From positions 1 through 51,143 of the forward strand of contig NZ_JAJEQG010000020.1 of assembly GCF_020687245.1 (NCBI RefSeq): a stretch of DNA of 51,143 nt. Direction: 5' to 3'. The translations under genes and the position numbers were made by a program. The notes below the pieces were generated by a model. That model ran no database searches, was not told the origin of the DNA, and saw only the letters and a list, made by a program, of their open reading frames with translations. Shown in pieces: positions 34,194-42,530 of this stretch; position 1 is the stretch's first letter; each line of letters begins with the position of its first letter. This DNA is from Faecalibacterium longum CLA-AA-H243 (lineage in GTDB: Bacteria > Bacillota > Clostridia > Oscillospirales > Ruminococcaceae).

Positions 34194-35978
34194 TTAGGCT
34201 CCCTCCTTTGCAGTGTGTACTTTCCATTCGGCACTGTCCTGTGCGGCTTTCCACAATTTCTGATATTCAGGGCAGGAGCGAATCAAATCCTGATGCTTAC
34301 CCGCTGCTACCAATTTTCCGTGGTCGATGACACAAATTTGATCGGCATTCATAATGGCGGGCAGTTTGTGAGCAATCACCACGAGGGTCTTGCCTTTTAC
34401 AAGTTCTGCAATGGCTGCTTCCATCTTTTCTTCATTTTCGGGGTCAGCATAGGCTGTTGCTTCATCAAGAACTACAATGGGGGCATCCTTTAAGATTGCT
34501 CGCGCCAGAGAAATACGCTGACGCTGACCGCCGGAGAGCATTTTTCCCGCATCGCCTGCCATGGAGTGAATGCCCTGCGGAAGTTTTTCAATGAACTCCA
34601 TGCACTGAGCTTTCTTTGCGGCCTCTATTACTTCTTCATCCGTTGCAGTCAACCGACCGAGCCGGATGTTTTCCAGTAGAGAAGTATTAAACAAATACTG
34701 ATCCTGCGCCACATAGGAGATACGACTGTTCAATGCTTCAAGGCTCATATCGCAAAGTTTCTGTCCGCCGATGGAAATGCTGCCCTTTTGCGGGTCATAA
34801 TAGTGAATCAGCAGTTTTGCCAAGGTACTCTTGCCGGAGCCAGATTCACCGACAAGAGCAGTTTTTTGTCCAGCCTTTGCCGTAAAGGAAATATCATGGA
34901 GAACTTCATCCTCAACCACTGCGGGCTTTCCATCCGGGCCGGGCTGTGTTGTCTGGTAAGCGAAAGAAACATGGTCGTAAGTAACGGTGTCATCTATTCC
35001 ATGGAATCTATCATCCGTCTGCTGAAGTTCCGGCGCATCCAACACCTGCTCCAATGCGGAGATTTTATAGTTGAGCTGGGGCATGGTTGGCAGAAAGCCA
35101 AGAGATTTCAGCAGCGGCATACCGATACTCAAAGAAAGACACAGCACCAAAATCAAATTGGGCAGAGTCGACCAGCCGCAGAGGACAAACCATGCACCCA
35201 CAGGCAGGGTCAGGATGATGGTACAAGGAAGCAGGCTGCTGTAAATCGCCATCCACGGCCATGCCGCCCTATACCATGCCAGTGTATAGTTCCGATAATC
35301 TGATATATCTTTGCGGAACCGTTCGTAAGAATCTGCGTCTTTATTGAAAACCTTGACGACTTCCATACCGTTGATGTACTCAATAATGGTATTGTTCATC
35401 TTTTGCCCGGCCATATAGTAAGGTCCCATTTTCTTCATACCAACGGAATACATCGTCATCATGGCAACTAAGCTAAGTGGAATGGATGCCAAAGATAACA
35501 GTGCCAGCTTCCAGTCTACAAAGAACATTGCCACATAAACTGCAATGGGAGCCATCAGGTTGGCGATGCCCTCCGGCATAGAGTGTGCCAGCAGAACTTC
35601 CAGACTGTCTACATCGTCCACGAACAGCTTTTTCACGGTGCCAGTGCCTTTGTCCTGAATAACACCCAGCGGCAGTTTTTCAAACCGTTTTTGCAGAGCC
35701 GTCCGCAGGCGGAGCAGCGTGTCATAAGCTGCTTTATGAGAGAGATTCAGGCCCCAGCCATAGAAAAGAGCTTGCAGCACCAGACATACCAAGACCAGTA
35801 TGACATGCTGGATGATAAAGGAAGCAGTGATTGCCTCCCCCATGACCAGCGGTGCAATTACCTGATATGCCAGCACAAAGGGAAAAACACCCAGCAGAAC
35901 ACTGACCAGTACAACGACCGTGGCCACATACATATTTTTCTTATATGGCCCTGCGTACTCAAAGATTTTTTTGAACAT
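34194..35978 (-). CDS. ABC half-transporter, YbtP/Q-IrtA-like (first of pair)
   Basis: This 594-residue protein has an N-terminal membrane domain (about 15-300) and an ATPase domain with GESGSGKSTLAKLL, LSGGQRQRISLARAILKD and IVVLDEATAYADPENEEKM. The ATAYADPEN variant after Walker B is typical of the YbtQ/IrtA side of importer pairs. It lacks the siderophore-interacting domain of mycobacterial IrtA. ATG 35978 has AAGGAGGG upstream. A terminator (36012-36050) separates it from the ECF genes, so a second promoter or read-through drives it. Confidence 0.85.
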   Translation of the reverse strand: MFKKIFEYAGPYKKNMYVATVVVLVSVLLGVFPFVLAYQVIAPLVMGEAITASFIIQHVILVLVCLVLQALFYGWGLNLSHKAAYDTLLRLRTALQKRFEKLPLGVIQDKGTGTVKKLFVDDVDSLEVLLAHSMPEGIANLMAPIAVYVAMFFVDWKLALLSLASIPLSLVAMMTMYSVGMKKMGPYYMAGQKMNNTIIEYINGMEVVKVFNKDADSYERFRKDISDYRNYTLAWYRAAWPWMAIYSSLLPCTIILTLPVGAWFVLCGWSTLPNLILVLCLSLSIGMPLLKSLGFLPTMPQLNYKISALEQVLDAPELQQTDDRFHGIDDTVTYDHVSFAYQTTQPGPDGKPAVVEDEVLHDISFTAKAGQKTALVGESGSGKSTLAKLLIHYYDPQKGSISIGGQKLCDMSLEALNSRISYVAQDQYLFNTSLLENIRLGRLTATDEEVIEAAKKAQCMEFIEKLPQGIHSMAGDAGKMLSGGQRQRISLARAILKDAPIVVLDEATAYADPENEEKMEAAIAELVKGKTLVVIAHKLPAIMNADQICVIDHGKLVAAGKHQDLIRSCPEYQKLWKAAQDSAEWKVHTAKEGA

Positions 35979-36011
35979 AAGCCCTCCTTATATTAAGCCG
36001 TACTGTCTGTG

Positions 36012-36050
36012 CTTCAAAAACAAGAGGCCGCCAAAGTAAAGCGGCCTCTT
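36012..36050 (-). terminator. terminator after the ECF operon
   Basis: On the minus strand AAGAGGCCGC-tttactttg-GCGGCCTCTT is followed by GTTTTTG. It lies between the fused ECF ATPase gene and the ABC half-transporter pair. Confidence 0.88.
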
Positions 36051-36104
36051 ATCATTATCTTTCTGTCCAGTCAAGGCGGCCCTGACATTCATAATTTCTA
36101 AAAT

Positions 36105-37571
36105 TCACTGGCGGATTCGAAAAAAATCCAAAACCTTTTTACTGCCGGATTCGTCCAATGGATAGCTTTCTTTTATTTGCCCTTTTTCCATATGGACTAC
36201 ATACGAACATCCCGCCATCACCAACTCCGGATCATGCGTAATAACAAGAAGCGTTTTGCCCTGATCCGCGAGTGACTTCAAACTCCGCGCAACTTCCCGC
36301 ATATGTTTGAGATCAAGCCCGCTGGTTGGTTCGTCAAACACAATGATCTCCCGGTTACTCACAATGGCAGATGCGATCGCTACCCGCTGTTTTTGCCCGC
36401 CGGAAAGAGAAAGCGGGTGCCTGTCTTTATATTCCAGCAGATCAAACTGTTTAAGGATTTCATCTGCAACAGTTTCATCCTCGTTGTCCATGCTCAGAAG
36501 CACTTCATCCGTCACGCTTTCGGTAAATAGCTGATGGCTGGTATCCTGCATTACCATGTAGCAATGTTTGAGCCGGGCTTTCCAATCAAGGGTTTTCCCG
36601 TCAACCTGCAAAAGGCCACACTTCTTTTCCAGTCCGCAAATACAGCGGGCCAGAGTAGATTTTCCAGCGCCATTCAGGCCGATAATGGCAATCGTTTCTC
36701 CAACAGGCAGTTCAGCACTCGGAATATGGAGGCTTTCCGGTTCCCGCTTTTTATACGCAAAGCAGAAATTTTGAAATTCCATCAGTTTAGCTGTATGCGC
36801 CTGATACTGATTCGCGGGTTTCAACTTCGAGAGAGAAAACGGCCGCAGCCCCATTTCTTTTCGAGTGCTATCCGATAAACTGTCAAATTCAGCAGGCGTG
36901 TATTCCCGTTCAATCTCCCCATCTTTTACATACAGCACACGATCTGCAAGATCGTGAAGGTAGTAAAGGCGGTGTTCTGCAATCAGAATTGTTTTGCCCT
37001 GCTTTTTCCAGAGGCTCAAGACCTGCCGCAGGTCATCAATAGCAGCCATATCCAGATTAGAAGATGGTTCGTCAAGGACCATAATTCCCGGTAGCAATAC
37101 ACTTGATGAAGCACAGGCTATTTTTTGCTTTTCGCCCCCGGACAGAGCAAACACGCTCCGCCCCATCAAATCTTCAATATGATAATCGGAAACTGTACGG
37201 TCAATCCTTTTCAGGATATCTTCCTGGGGATAGCCTAAATTTTCACAGGCAAAGGCTAATTCACTATCCGTATCCACGTTGAAAAACTGACTTTTGGGAT
37301 TCTGGAATACAGATCCCACCATAGCAGCCAAGTCATAAAGCGGCGTATCTGATACGCTTTTTCCGTCCAGAAGGACATCGCCCTCTAAATTACCTTCGTA
37401 ATAATGAGGCACCAGCCCGTTTACCAAACGGGTAATCGTTGTTTTCCCGCAGCCGGATTCTCCCGTGAGTAAAACAAATTCCCCTGTGTTTATGGTGAGA
37501 TTGACATTTCTAATCCCTCCGCCGCTGGACTCTTCACCATAAGAAAAAGAAACATTTTGAAAATCTATCAT
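36105..37571 (-). CDS. fused ECF transporter ATPase (EcfA1-EcfA2 in one chain)
   Basis: This 488-residue protein has two ABC ATPase domains. The first has GESGCGKTTITRLVNGL, LSGGEKQKIACASSS and MVLDEPSSNLD (residues about 30-180). The second has GLNGAGKSTLARCICGL, LSGGQKQRVAIAS and IVFDEPTSGLD (about 290-440). Both Walker motifs and signatures look intact. It would power an energy-coupling factor importer with the T and S proteins upstream. ATG 37571 overlaps the stop of the T gene by 4 bp. It is the last gene of the ECF unit before a terminator. Confidence 0.9.
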   Translation of the reverse strand: MIDFQNVSFSYGEESSGGGIRNVNLTINTGEFVLLTGESGCGKTTITRLVNGLVPHYYEGNLEGDVLLDGKSVSDTPLYDLAAMVGSVFQNPKSQFFNVDTDSELAFACENLGYPQEDILKRIDRTVSDYHIEDLMGRSVFALSGGEKQKIACASSSVLLPGIMVLDEPSSNLDMAAIDDLRQVLSLWKKQGKTILIAEHRLYYLHDLADRVLYVKDGEIEREYTPAEFDSLSDSTRKEMGLRPFSLSKLKPANQYQAHTAKLMEFQNFCFAYKKREPESLHIPSAELPVGETIAIIGLNGAGKSTLARCICGLEKKCGLLQVDGKTLDWKARLKHCYMVMQDTSHQLFTESVTDEVLLSMDNEDETVADEILKQFDLLEYKDRHPLSLSGGQKQRVAIASAIVSNREIIVFDEPTSGLDLKHMREVARSLKSLADQGKTLLVITHDPELVMAGCSYVVHMEKGQIKESYPLDESGSKKVLDFFRIRQ

Positions 37572-38320
37572 GGCAAAATCCCTCCTGCGGAAATTATCGG
37601 GGAAGCAATCGCCCAAACCACTACAAAGCAACAAAACAAGATCAGCACCACATCGGCAAAACTGAATTTAAGCTGGCAAATGTTTGTGCGTTTGACAGGA
37701 GCGCCGAGGCCACGGGTAATTGCCGCGGCGGAAAGTTCCTCACCGATTTTCACGGAGCAGGTAATCATCGGGATCAGCTTATACTCCAATATTTTTGAAG
37801 GTTTTTTCCCTCCAAGTTTAATCCCACGCATTTTCATAGCGTCACTGATTGCTTCTGACTCCTGAATGACAGTTGGAAAGAAGCGGAACATGACCGTTAA
37901 GGGGATCGTCACTTCTTTAGGCATATGGATTCTTTCCATGCCGGAAATCAATTCACTGACCGTTGTTGTTTTCACTGCATAGGCAGCAATCGCAACACTG
38001 GGAAGGATTCGGCAGAAGAATCCTGTTGTAAACAGAACGAGGAAATTCAATATTCCCGTAAGGTGCGGCAAAACATAAATTTGAACAGCATAAAAAGCAG
38101 AAAACATAGCAATATAGCCCACAGCTTTTGCACATTGTTTCGAGGTAAGCAGCAATATAGCCGGAACCGTACAAAGAACAAGGCGGATCAGCCCCATAGC
38201 TTCTCCGCCTGTTCCACCCATGACAAAAATGCTTATGATGAAGATGAGCAACAGTTTTGTACGCGGATCGAGCCGTAGCCCTTGTTCTGTTTTTTTGCTG
38301 AGCAGAATTTCCCGCGCCAT
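37568..38320 (-). CDS. ECF transporter T component (EcfT/CbiQ family)
   Basis: This 250-residue membrane protein has about five hydrophobic segments and the coupling-helix signatures of EcfT: MFRFFPTVIQESEAISDAMKMRGI and SVKIGEELSAAAITRGLGAP, whose Ala-Arg-Gly-type motifs dock to the ATPases. ATG 38320 shares its A with the TAA stop of the S component (TAATG), and the stop overlaps the ATPase start (ATGA), so all three are translationally coupled. It links substrate capture to ATP hydrolysis in the membrane. Confidence 0.9.
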   Translation of the reverse strand: MAREILLSKKTEQGLRLDPRTKLLLIFIISIFVMGGTGGEAMGLIRLVLCTVPAILLLTSKQCAKAVGYIAMFSAFYAVQIYVLPHLTGILNFLVLFTTGFFCRILPSVAIAAYAVKTTTVSELISGMERIHMPKEVTIPLTVMFRFFPTVIQESEAISDAMKMRGIKLGGKKPSKILEYKLIPMITCSVKIGEELSAAAITRGLGAPVKRTNICQLKFSFADVVLILFCCFVVVWAIASPIISAGGILP

Positions 38321-38916
38321 TATGCAATACCGGCACGCTGGAAGTGCTTTTTGCAAATGGCTTTCCCAATCATACCTCCGACAAGGCCAAACACAAAGCA
38401 GGCAACCAGCAGAATAGGCGCAATCCACATAGGCATATATGTATTAAGGGTAGCTGCATATTCAGCGCCGTATCCTTCAGTCAACATTACCATATAGCTT
38501 TCACGGTTCAGGAAAATGGGAGCAAAGTTGCCAAACACCCAGATGCTGAACACGCCGCAGGAAAGAACTGTACTCTTTGCACTTTTGTAGTCCGCCTTTT
38601 TCAGAATCACGTCGGCCAACAGGCCGCCAACAAGACCAGTTACCATAGTAAGATAGCCGTTGCCGAAGAACACCATGATTAGGCCAATCAGGAAACCCAT
38701 GATTGCAGTCATCCCGAATTTTTTAGCCTTTGTAACATACAGCATATAGGGGATGCCGCCAATCAAAGGGCACAGCACCGCCATCAGCGGAATAAAAACG
38801 GGGATAAAGCCAAGCATCGCCACCAGCATAACAATCACGACATAGATGACGGTGTAGATGCCGATAGTAATTAAATCTTTTCCCTCAAGCCGGGAACTTT
38901 TTTTCTGGGAACTCAT
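38320..38916 (-). CDS. ECF transporter S component, MptD (Trep_Strep) family
   Basis: This 198-residue integral membrane protein has about five or six helices after a short charged N-terminus (SSQKKSSRLEGKDLITIGIY). VFIPLMAVLCPLIGGIPYML and GLVGGLLADVIL fit the MptD family of substrate-binding subunits. The S component sets specificity; in this family it is mostly unknown, although metal-chelate uptake is suspected from context. AAGGAGG precedes ATG 38916. Expression is likely driven by the promoter at 38986-39014 under AraC control. Confidence 0.85.
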   Translation of the reverse strand: MSSQKKSSRLEGKDLITIGIYTVIYVVIVMLVAMLGFIPVFIPLMAVLCPLIGGIPYMLYVTKAKKFGMTAIMGFLIGLIMVFFGNGYLTMVTGLVGGLLADVILKKADYKSAKSTVLSCGVFSIWVFGNFAPIFLNRESYMVMLTEGYGAEYAATLNTYMPMWIAPILLVACFVFGLVGGMIGKAICKKHFQRAGIA

Positions 38917-38949
38917 ACCAGTATCCTCCTTATCTCTGAGAAAATGAAA

Positions 38950-38985
38950 ATGTGGTGTGGTTAGCTTCCTCTAATCACACCACAT
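38950..38985 (-). terminator. terminator of the araC-type gene, overlapping the ECF promoter start region
   Basis: On the minus strand a 15-base arm (38985-38971) pairs with 38964-38950 with one wobble or mismatch, followed by TTTCATTTTC. The expected ECF transcript start (about 38979) lies inside its first arm, so only transcripts coming from araC would form the whole hairpin. Confidence 0.7.
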
Positions 38986-39045
38986 ATAATAGCAATTTGC
39001 GCCCACGATTCCAACCCAAAACCAATTTTATTCTACCCAAAATCA
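38986..39045 (-). promoter_or_regulatory. ECF operon promoter with AraC-type direct repeats
   Basis: Read leftward: TTGGAA (39014-39009), 17 bp, TATTAT (38991-38986). Two direct repeats, TGGTTTTGGGT and TGATTTTGGGT (39024-39014 and 39045-39035), are spaced exactly 21 bp and abut or overlap the -35. This is the layout of an AraC-activated promoter. Confidence 0.7.
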
Positions 39046-39057
39046 GTATTTTTGCAT

Positions 39058-40023
39058 TTATCCAATCGTAGCTTTTGCTTTATAGTTTTTCGGATTCACT
39101 CCGTATTTCCTTTTGAACGCCGCTGCGAAATTGCTCGCTTTTGAATATCCCACCAGTATAGCCACCTGGCTGACATTCAAATTACTTTCTAACAGCAGGC
39201 TTGCTGCCTTTTCTAACCGCTGGTCGATGACATACGCATGAACCGATGTTCCGAACAGGGAGGAAAAGCCCTTCGTCAATTTTGAAGTGCTGATATTGAC
39301 CTGCCGCGCCAATTCCTCGCAGCTCGGAGCCAGGGCAAGCTGGCTGTCAATAATTCGCTTTGCCTCTATGATGGAATCCCGGTCACTTCTGGAAATTGCA
39401 ACGTAGGTTGACGCGAGAATACTCAGCTCCAGGACCTCGCTCAAATATACCGATAGCAGCTCAAAGACCTTGCTTTCCAGAAACAGGTATCCCAACCCGC
39501 CGCGATATTGCGTGAAGTCTTGCAGCTCCGCAAAAATGTGTTCCATATAGGGCGTGATATTCACCTTTGATATGCCGTCCAATAATTTTTTCTGATAGAC
39601 CTCGATCTCACCAGCCTCAAAGTAGTCATTCAGAATCTTATAGAAATAGGATAGAGGTATTTTCACATTTTTGAAAAGGAAATCGCTCTTTTTAGAATAG
39701 CACAGATATTCCATTTTCCCGTGGCCGCGATAAATACAGGATTCACCCTTTTGTATGCTGGCACTTTGCCGGTTGTCTGCAATATTCCAGGAAACACCGT
39801 CATTGAAGCAGAACAGCATTTGTATGTATTCTTCACTGCTCACTCCCTGCACGTTCATATCCGAAAAGTAATTCATTCTCCAGTCTGAAACAACTGCTCC
39901 CTGTTTCGTGACGATCTGCGAAATCTGACCGGTTCCCATGTCTGTCGGAATATCTATGGTGATCGTCTGCGGTGAATTAGAGAGCAGATCACGATAAAGA
40001 TTATTCATGTATTGATTTGTCAT
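39058..40023 (-). CDS. AraC-family transcriptional regulator (PchR/YbtA-like)
   Basis: This 321-residue regulator has an N-terminal ligand-sensing part and a C-terminal double helix-turn-helix (about 220-318) with CEELARQVNISTSKLTKGF, SLFGTSVHAYVIDQRLEKA and VAILVGYSKASNFAAAFKRK, ending YGVNPKNYK. Regulators of this layout (PchR, YbtA) sense siderophores and switch on their uptake genes. AAGGAGGG precedes ATG 40023. It has its own promoter and terminator, and direct repeats downstream are its probable target. The ligand is not known from the sequence. Confidence 0.88.
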   Translation of the reverse strand: MTNQYMNNLYRDLLSNSPQTITIDIPTDMGTGQISQIVTKQGAVVSDWRMNYFSDMNVQGVSSEEYIQMLFCFNDGVSWNIADNRQSASIQKGESCIYRGHGKMEYLCYSKKSDFLFKNVKIPLSYFYKILNDYFEAGEIEVYQKKLLDGISKVNITPYMEHIFAELQDFTQYRGGLGYLFLESKVFELLSVYLSEVLELSILASTYVAISRSDRDSIIEAKRIIDSQLALAPSCEELARQVNISTSKLTKGFSSLFGTSVHAYVIDQRLEKAASLLLESNLNVSQVAILVGYSKASNFAAAFKRKYGVNPKNYKAKATIG

Positions 40024-40044
40024 GTATGAGCGCCCTCCTTATGG

Positions 40045-40091
40045 TTAGCTAAAGCTAATAACAGTTTACAACACCAACCCGGAAAAGTCAA
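40045..40091 (-). promoter_or_regulatory. promoter of the araC-type gene with a downstream palindrome
   Basis: Read leftward: TTGACT (40091-40086), 17 bp, TAAACT (40068-40063), then TTAGCT-tt-AGCTAA (40058-40045), a perfect 6-bp inverted repeat at the expected transcript start. The remaining gene-free DNA from 40092 to 40310 shows no clear feature. Confidence 0.65.
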
Positions 40092-40307
40092 TTTGTATTC
40101 CTTGTGTAGCCAGAGCCATGATGGATCACACCATGAATGGAGGTTCAGCCGTGGCCTTTTAAGGTAGGTTTTCGATAGCAAGCAGGGCATTCGTCTATAC
40201 AAATGCTATTTTGCTTTGCAAAATGCTTGTTGGGCTGTGCCCAAACCCCATTTGTTCTGCATCGTGCCGATGCAGGCTGCGCGTTTGTTCTAAACACTTT
40301 TATAACA

Positions 40308-40357
40308 AAAAAGATAGCCTAGGGCTCTTCCACGAGGGAAGAATCCTAGGCTATCTT
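40308..40357 (-). terminator. terminator of the mobilization operon
   Basis: AAGATAGCCTAGG (40311-40323) and CCTAGGCTATCTT (40345-40357) form a perfect 13-bp stem with an inner CTTCC/GGAAG stem. On the minus strand TTTTTTGTT follows. It ends transcripts from the relaxase gene. Confidence 0.9.
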
Positions 40358-40360
40358 CAT

Positions 40361-41749
40361 TTATCGGGACTTCGTTTTTTCTGCGCTGCTCTTTTCCTCT
40401 GCAAAGAACAGTTCTACATTTCTCTTTGCACGAAGAAGCTCCTGCATTTCTTCTTTCGCTTTTCGATAGTCCGGGTAGCGTGCTTTCTTTTCTGTCAGCA
40501 GGTTGGAATAATCCGCGTCTAACTCTTTGACCTTGGGAAGCGTTCTCAAATTGGATTCATCAAATGCTGCCTTCGCCGCCTTGTGCAGCGTGATTTCTTC
40601 CCGGTGGGCTTCCAGAAATCTCTTACTGTACCCGGCTTTGCGGTAGGCATCATAAACCGGACGTGTCCGGGCGTAATTGACGATGTGCGTCCGCAGCACG
40701 GCAATCTCGGCCATGCGCGCTTCTGCAGCTTTAATGGAATCGCCCAACTCGTGATAGCGAGCAGTTGCTGCATCTACACGTTCTTGCATTTCTTTAATGC
40801 TGCCGATTTTATGCTCCTGTAAGAAAATCAGCGTCTTGGACATTTCTTTCAGATTATATCGCTTTGCCCAGCGAGCATACCCCATGCTCTTTCCCTCGGC
40901 CAGCTTTGCCTGAATGTCCACCAGCATCTGAAACTTTTGTTCCGGTACGATGCGGTTCTGCTTTTGCCGGGGATGGTGTTCGACTTCTCCAGAGATAACC
41001 ACTTTCAGTTCTTCTTCGCTGTATCCTGCACCCAAAGTGCGGAACCGGATGAATCGTTTCTGCCGTGTGCCTTTGACGGAGGTGTATTTCCCTCGCTTGA
41101 CCTCGTATCCCTGCTGCTCCAGCTTTTGCAGAAAATCTTCGTAGTCTTTGGGTTTTTCCGCCAGAATGTTGTCGATCACGCCGCATAGACAGTCACGATT
41201 GCTTTCTTTGGGCGAATAAAGTGTGCGCTTCTGCCGCTCCCGATAGGGTTTTATCTCAATGACGGAAAGCTGATGCTCTAAGCAGATCAGATCGCTCAAC
41301 CGTTGCACAGCCAGCCCGGACAATAAAAAATCCCGGAATTTCCGGGTGCTGTCCAACGCAGTGGAGTTGTAGATAATGTGATTATGAATGTGTTCCCGGT
41401 CCGTGTGGGTTGCAACGATAAACGCATACTTGCCTTTGGTGAAACGCATTGCCAGCTCATAACCCACCTTGTTGGCTTCTTCGGCGGTGATCTCGCCGGG
41501 TTTGAACGACTGCCGGATCTGATAGGCAATCACGTCACTTTTTTGTCTGCGCCCAGTGACAAGTTCATACTGCCGTTTGGACAGCATAAATTCTTCATCC
41601 ACCGTCAAAGGACTGCATTCGTAGCTGCTAATCAGTTCGCCATGCTCAGTCTTGTCGGGATTCTGTACATAGTCTGTACGGCTTTTCAGACAGGCCGCAA
41701 CCGACTTGCCTTTGTTTTTGTGCAGCGCGATCAGCCGTGTTGCGGCCAT
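40361..41749 (-). CDS. relaxase/mobilization nuclease (MOB-P type)
   Basis: This 462-residue protein nicks one strand at oriT and leads it into the recipient cell. The candidate catalytic tyrosine is Y27 (SRTDYVQNP). The metal-binding histidine cluster is THTDREHIHNHIIYNS (about residues 114-129), the HxH of relaxases. The C-terminal part is helical and charged (about 310-460). ATG 41749 has GGGGGTGA upstream. The MobC accessory protein is nearby, with a membrane protein between them. The family fits MobP relaxases of Tn1549-like elements. Confidence 0.92.
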   Translation of the reverse strand: MAATRLIALHKNKGKSVAACLKSRTDYVQNPDKTEHGELISSYECSPLTVDEEFMLSKRQYELVTGRRQKSDVIAYQIRQSFKPGEITAEEANKVGYELAMRFTKGKYAFIVATHTDREHIHNHIIYNSTALDSTRKFRDFLLSGLAVQRLSDLICLEHQLSVIEIKPYRERQKRTLYSPKESNRDCLCGVIDNILAEKPKDYEDFLQKLEQQGYEVKRGKYTSVKGTRQKRFIRFRTLGAGYSEEELKVVISGEVEHHPRQKQNRIVPEQKFQMLVDIQAKLAEGKSMGYARWAKRYNLKEMSKTLIFLQEHKIGSIKEMQERVDAATARYHELGDSIKAAEARMAEIAVLRTHIVNYARTRPVYDAYRKAGYSKRFLEAHREEITLHKAAKAAFDESNLRTLPKVKELDADYSNLLTEKKARYPDYRKAKEEMQELLRAKRNVELFFAEEKSSAEKTKSR

Positions 41750-41770
41750 GCTAAATCACCCCCATAAAAG

Positions 41771-41795
41771 AAAAAGCCGCCCGAAGGCGGCAAAA
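41771..41795 (-). terminator. hairpin terminator between membrane-protein and relaxase genes
   Basis: GCCGCC-cgaa-GGCGGC (41776-41791) is followed on the minus strand by TTTTTC. It may reduce read-through into the relaxase gene. A near-identical hairpin recurs at 51067-51082. Confidence 0.75.
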
Positions 41796-41810
41796 GGTTG
41801 AAAATGCTCC

Positions 41811-42089
41811 TTACAGTTCGGCCAACCACTCACTGAACCGCCCGATGCCCTCGGTGATGGCAGTTGCACCGAAAAAGAGGATGAAGCAGATGAACTCGGC
41901 CACCAGCAGGATAAAGAACTGATTCCAAGTCTGACGGTAAGCAGTGTAGATGCCGCAGCCGAAGATGTAGAGCATCAGCGGAGCAACTACATAGCTGGAC
42001 AGGGTTAGCAGCCACCTTGCCATCAGAGCTAGAAACGCCACAAAGAGAGAAATCGGGAAAAGAACAATTTTCTTCAGCATAGACATCAT
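41811..42089 (-). CDS. small two-helix membrane protein of the transfer module
   Basis: This 92-residue protein (MMSMLKKIVLFPISLF start) has hydrophobic segments at about 8-45 and 58-78 and a short acidic tail. It lies between mobC and the relaxase gene, a position often held by small membrane proteins in related clostridial elements. The start ATG at 42089 follows AAAGGAAG. It may anchor the relaxosome or be part of the mating machinery. There is no enzymatic motif. Confidence 0.7.
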   Translation of the reverse strand: MMSMLKKIVLFPISLFVAFLALMARWLLTLSSYVVAPLMLYIFGCGIYTAYRQTWNQFFILLVAEFICFILFFGATAITEGIGRFSEWLAEL

Positions 42090-42141
42090 ATCGGGCACTT
42101 CCTTTCTGTTCACCCTTATTATAAAGGTATCGACTACTACC

Positions 42142-42156
42142 TTGCAAGGATGTCAA
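42142..42156 (-). repeat. TTGCAAGGATGTCAA motif, copy 2
   Basis: Identical over 15 bases to 31857-31871. It includes the palindrome CCTTGCAAGG (42140-42149) and lies within the mobC-membrane protein gap, where an origin of transfer could be. Confidence 0.6.
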
Positions 42157-42170
42157 ACATTATATGTACA

Positions 42171-42192
42171 CCCGCAGTCCTCCAACTGCGGG
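42171..42192. other. hairpin next to mobC, possible oriT element
   Basis: CCCGCAGT (42171-42178) and ACTGCGGG (42185-42192) form a perfect 8-bp stem with loop CCTCCA. A U-run exists only in the plus direction (AATTTTTA), against the direction of all genes here, so a role as relaxase/MobC recognition hairpin is as likely as termination. Confidence 0.4.
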
Positions 42193-42197
42193 AATTT

Positions 42198-42530
42198 TTA
42201 TAGCTCTGCCAGCTGGGAAAGAATTTGCTTGCCAATGTCAATCAGTTCATCCAGACGCTGCCGCAGATCTTCCATGTCGGCGGCGTAGACCTTGCCGCAC
42301 TCGTTGGCACGCTTGGCGTACTGATTCAGATTGTTGCTACAATTCTGGAGCAGATAAGCCATTCGGCGTAGCTGCGGCAGATCGAGATTTAGGCAGTATC
42401 CATCCAATGCCATTTTGCGGATATAGGCACTCAAGCTGCGGATGCCCATGCTGAACATCTTTTCATAGATGCGGTTCTTTTCTGTTTTGGTCAGGCGCAG
42501 GATGATGATTTCATCCCGTTTCTCTTTCAT
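42198..42530 (-). CDS. mobC: MobC-like relaxosome accessory protein
   Basis: This 110-residue basic protein has a ribbon-helix-helix-like N-terminus (IIILRLTKTEKNRIYEKMFS, then GIRSLSAYIRKMAL) and the MobC signature LRRMAYLLQNCSNNLNQYAKRAN. MobC widens the oriT melted region for the relaxase. ATG 42530 overlaps the helicase stop codon (ATGA), so it is translationally coupled to that gene. The gap after it holds the oriT candidate. Confidence 0.9.
   Translation of the reverse strand: MKEKRDEIIILRLTKTEKNRIYEKMFSMGIRSLSAYIRKMALDGYCLNLDLPQLRRMAYLLQNCSNNLNQYAKRANECGKVYAADMEDLRQRLDELIDIGKQILSQLAEL

Noticed and set aside
40211-40522. Plus-strand frame between the araC-type and relaxase genes
   Set aside because: It runs through the terminator hairpin and into the antisense strand of the relaxase, with no ribosome site.
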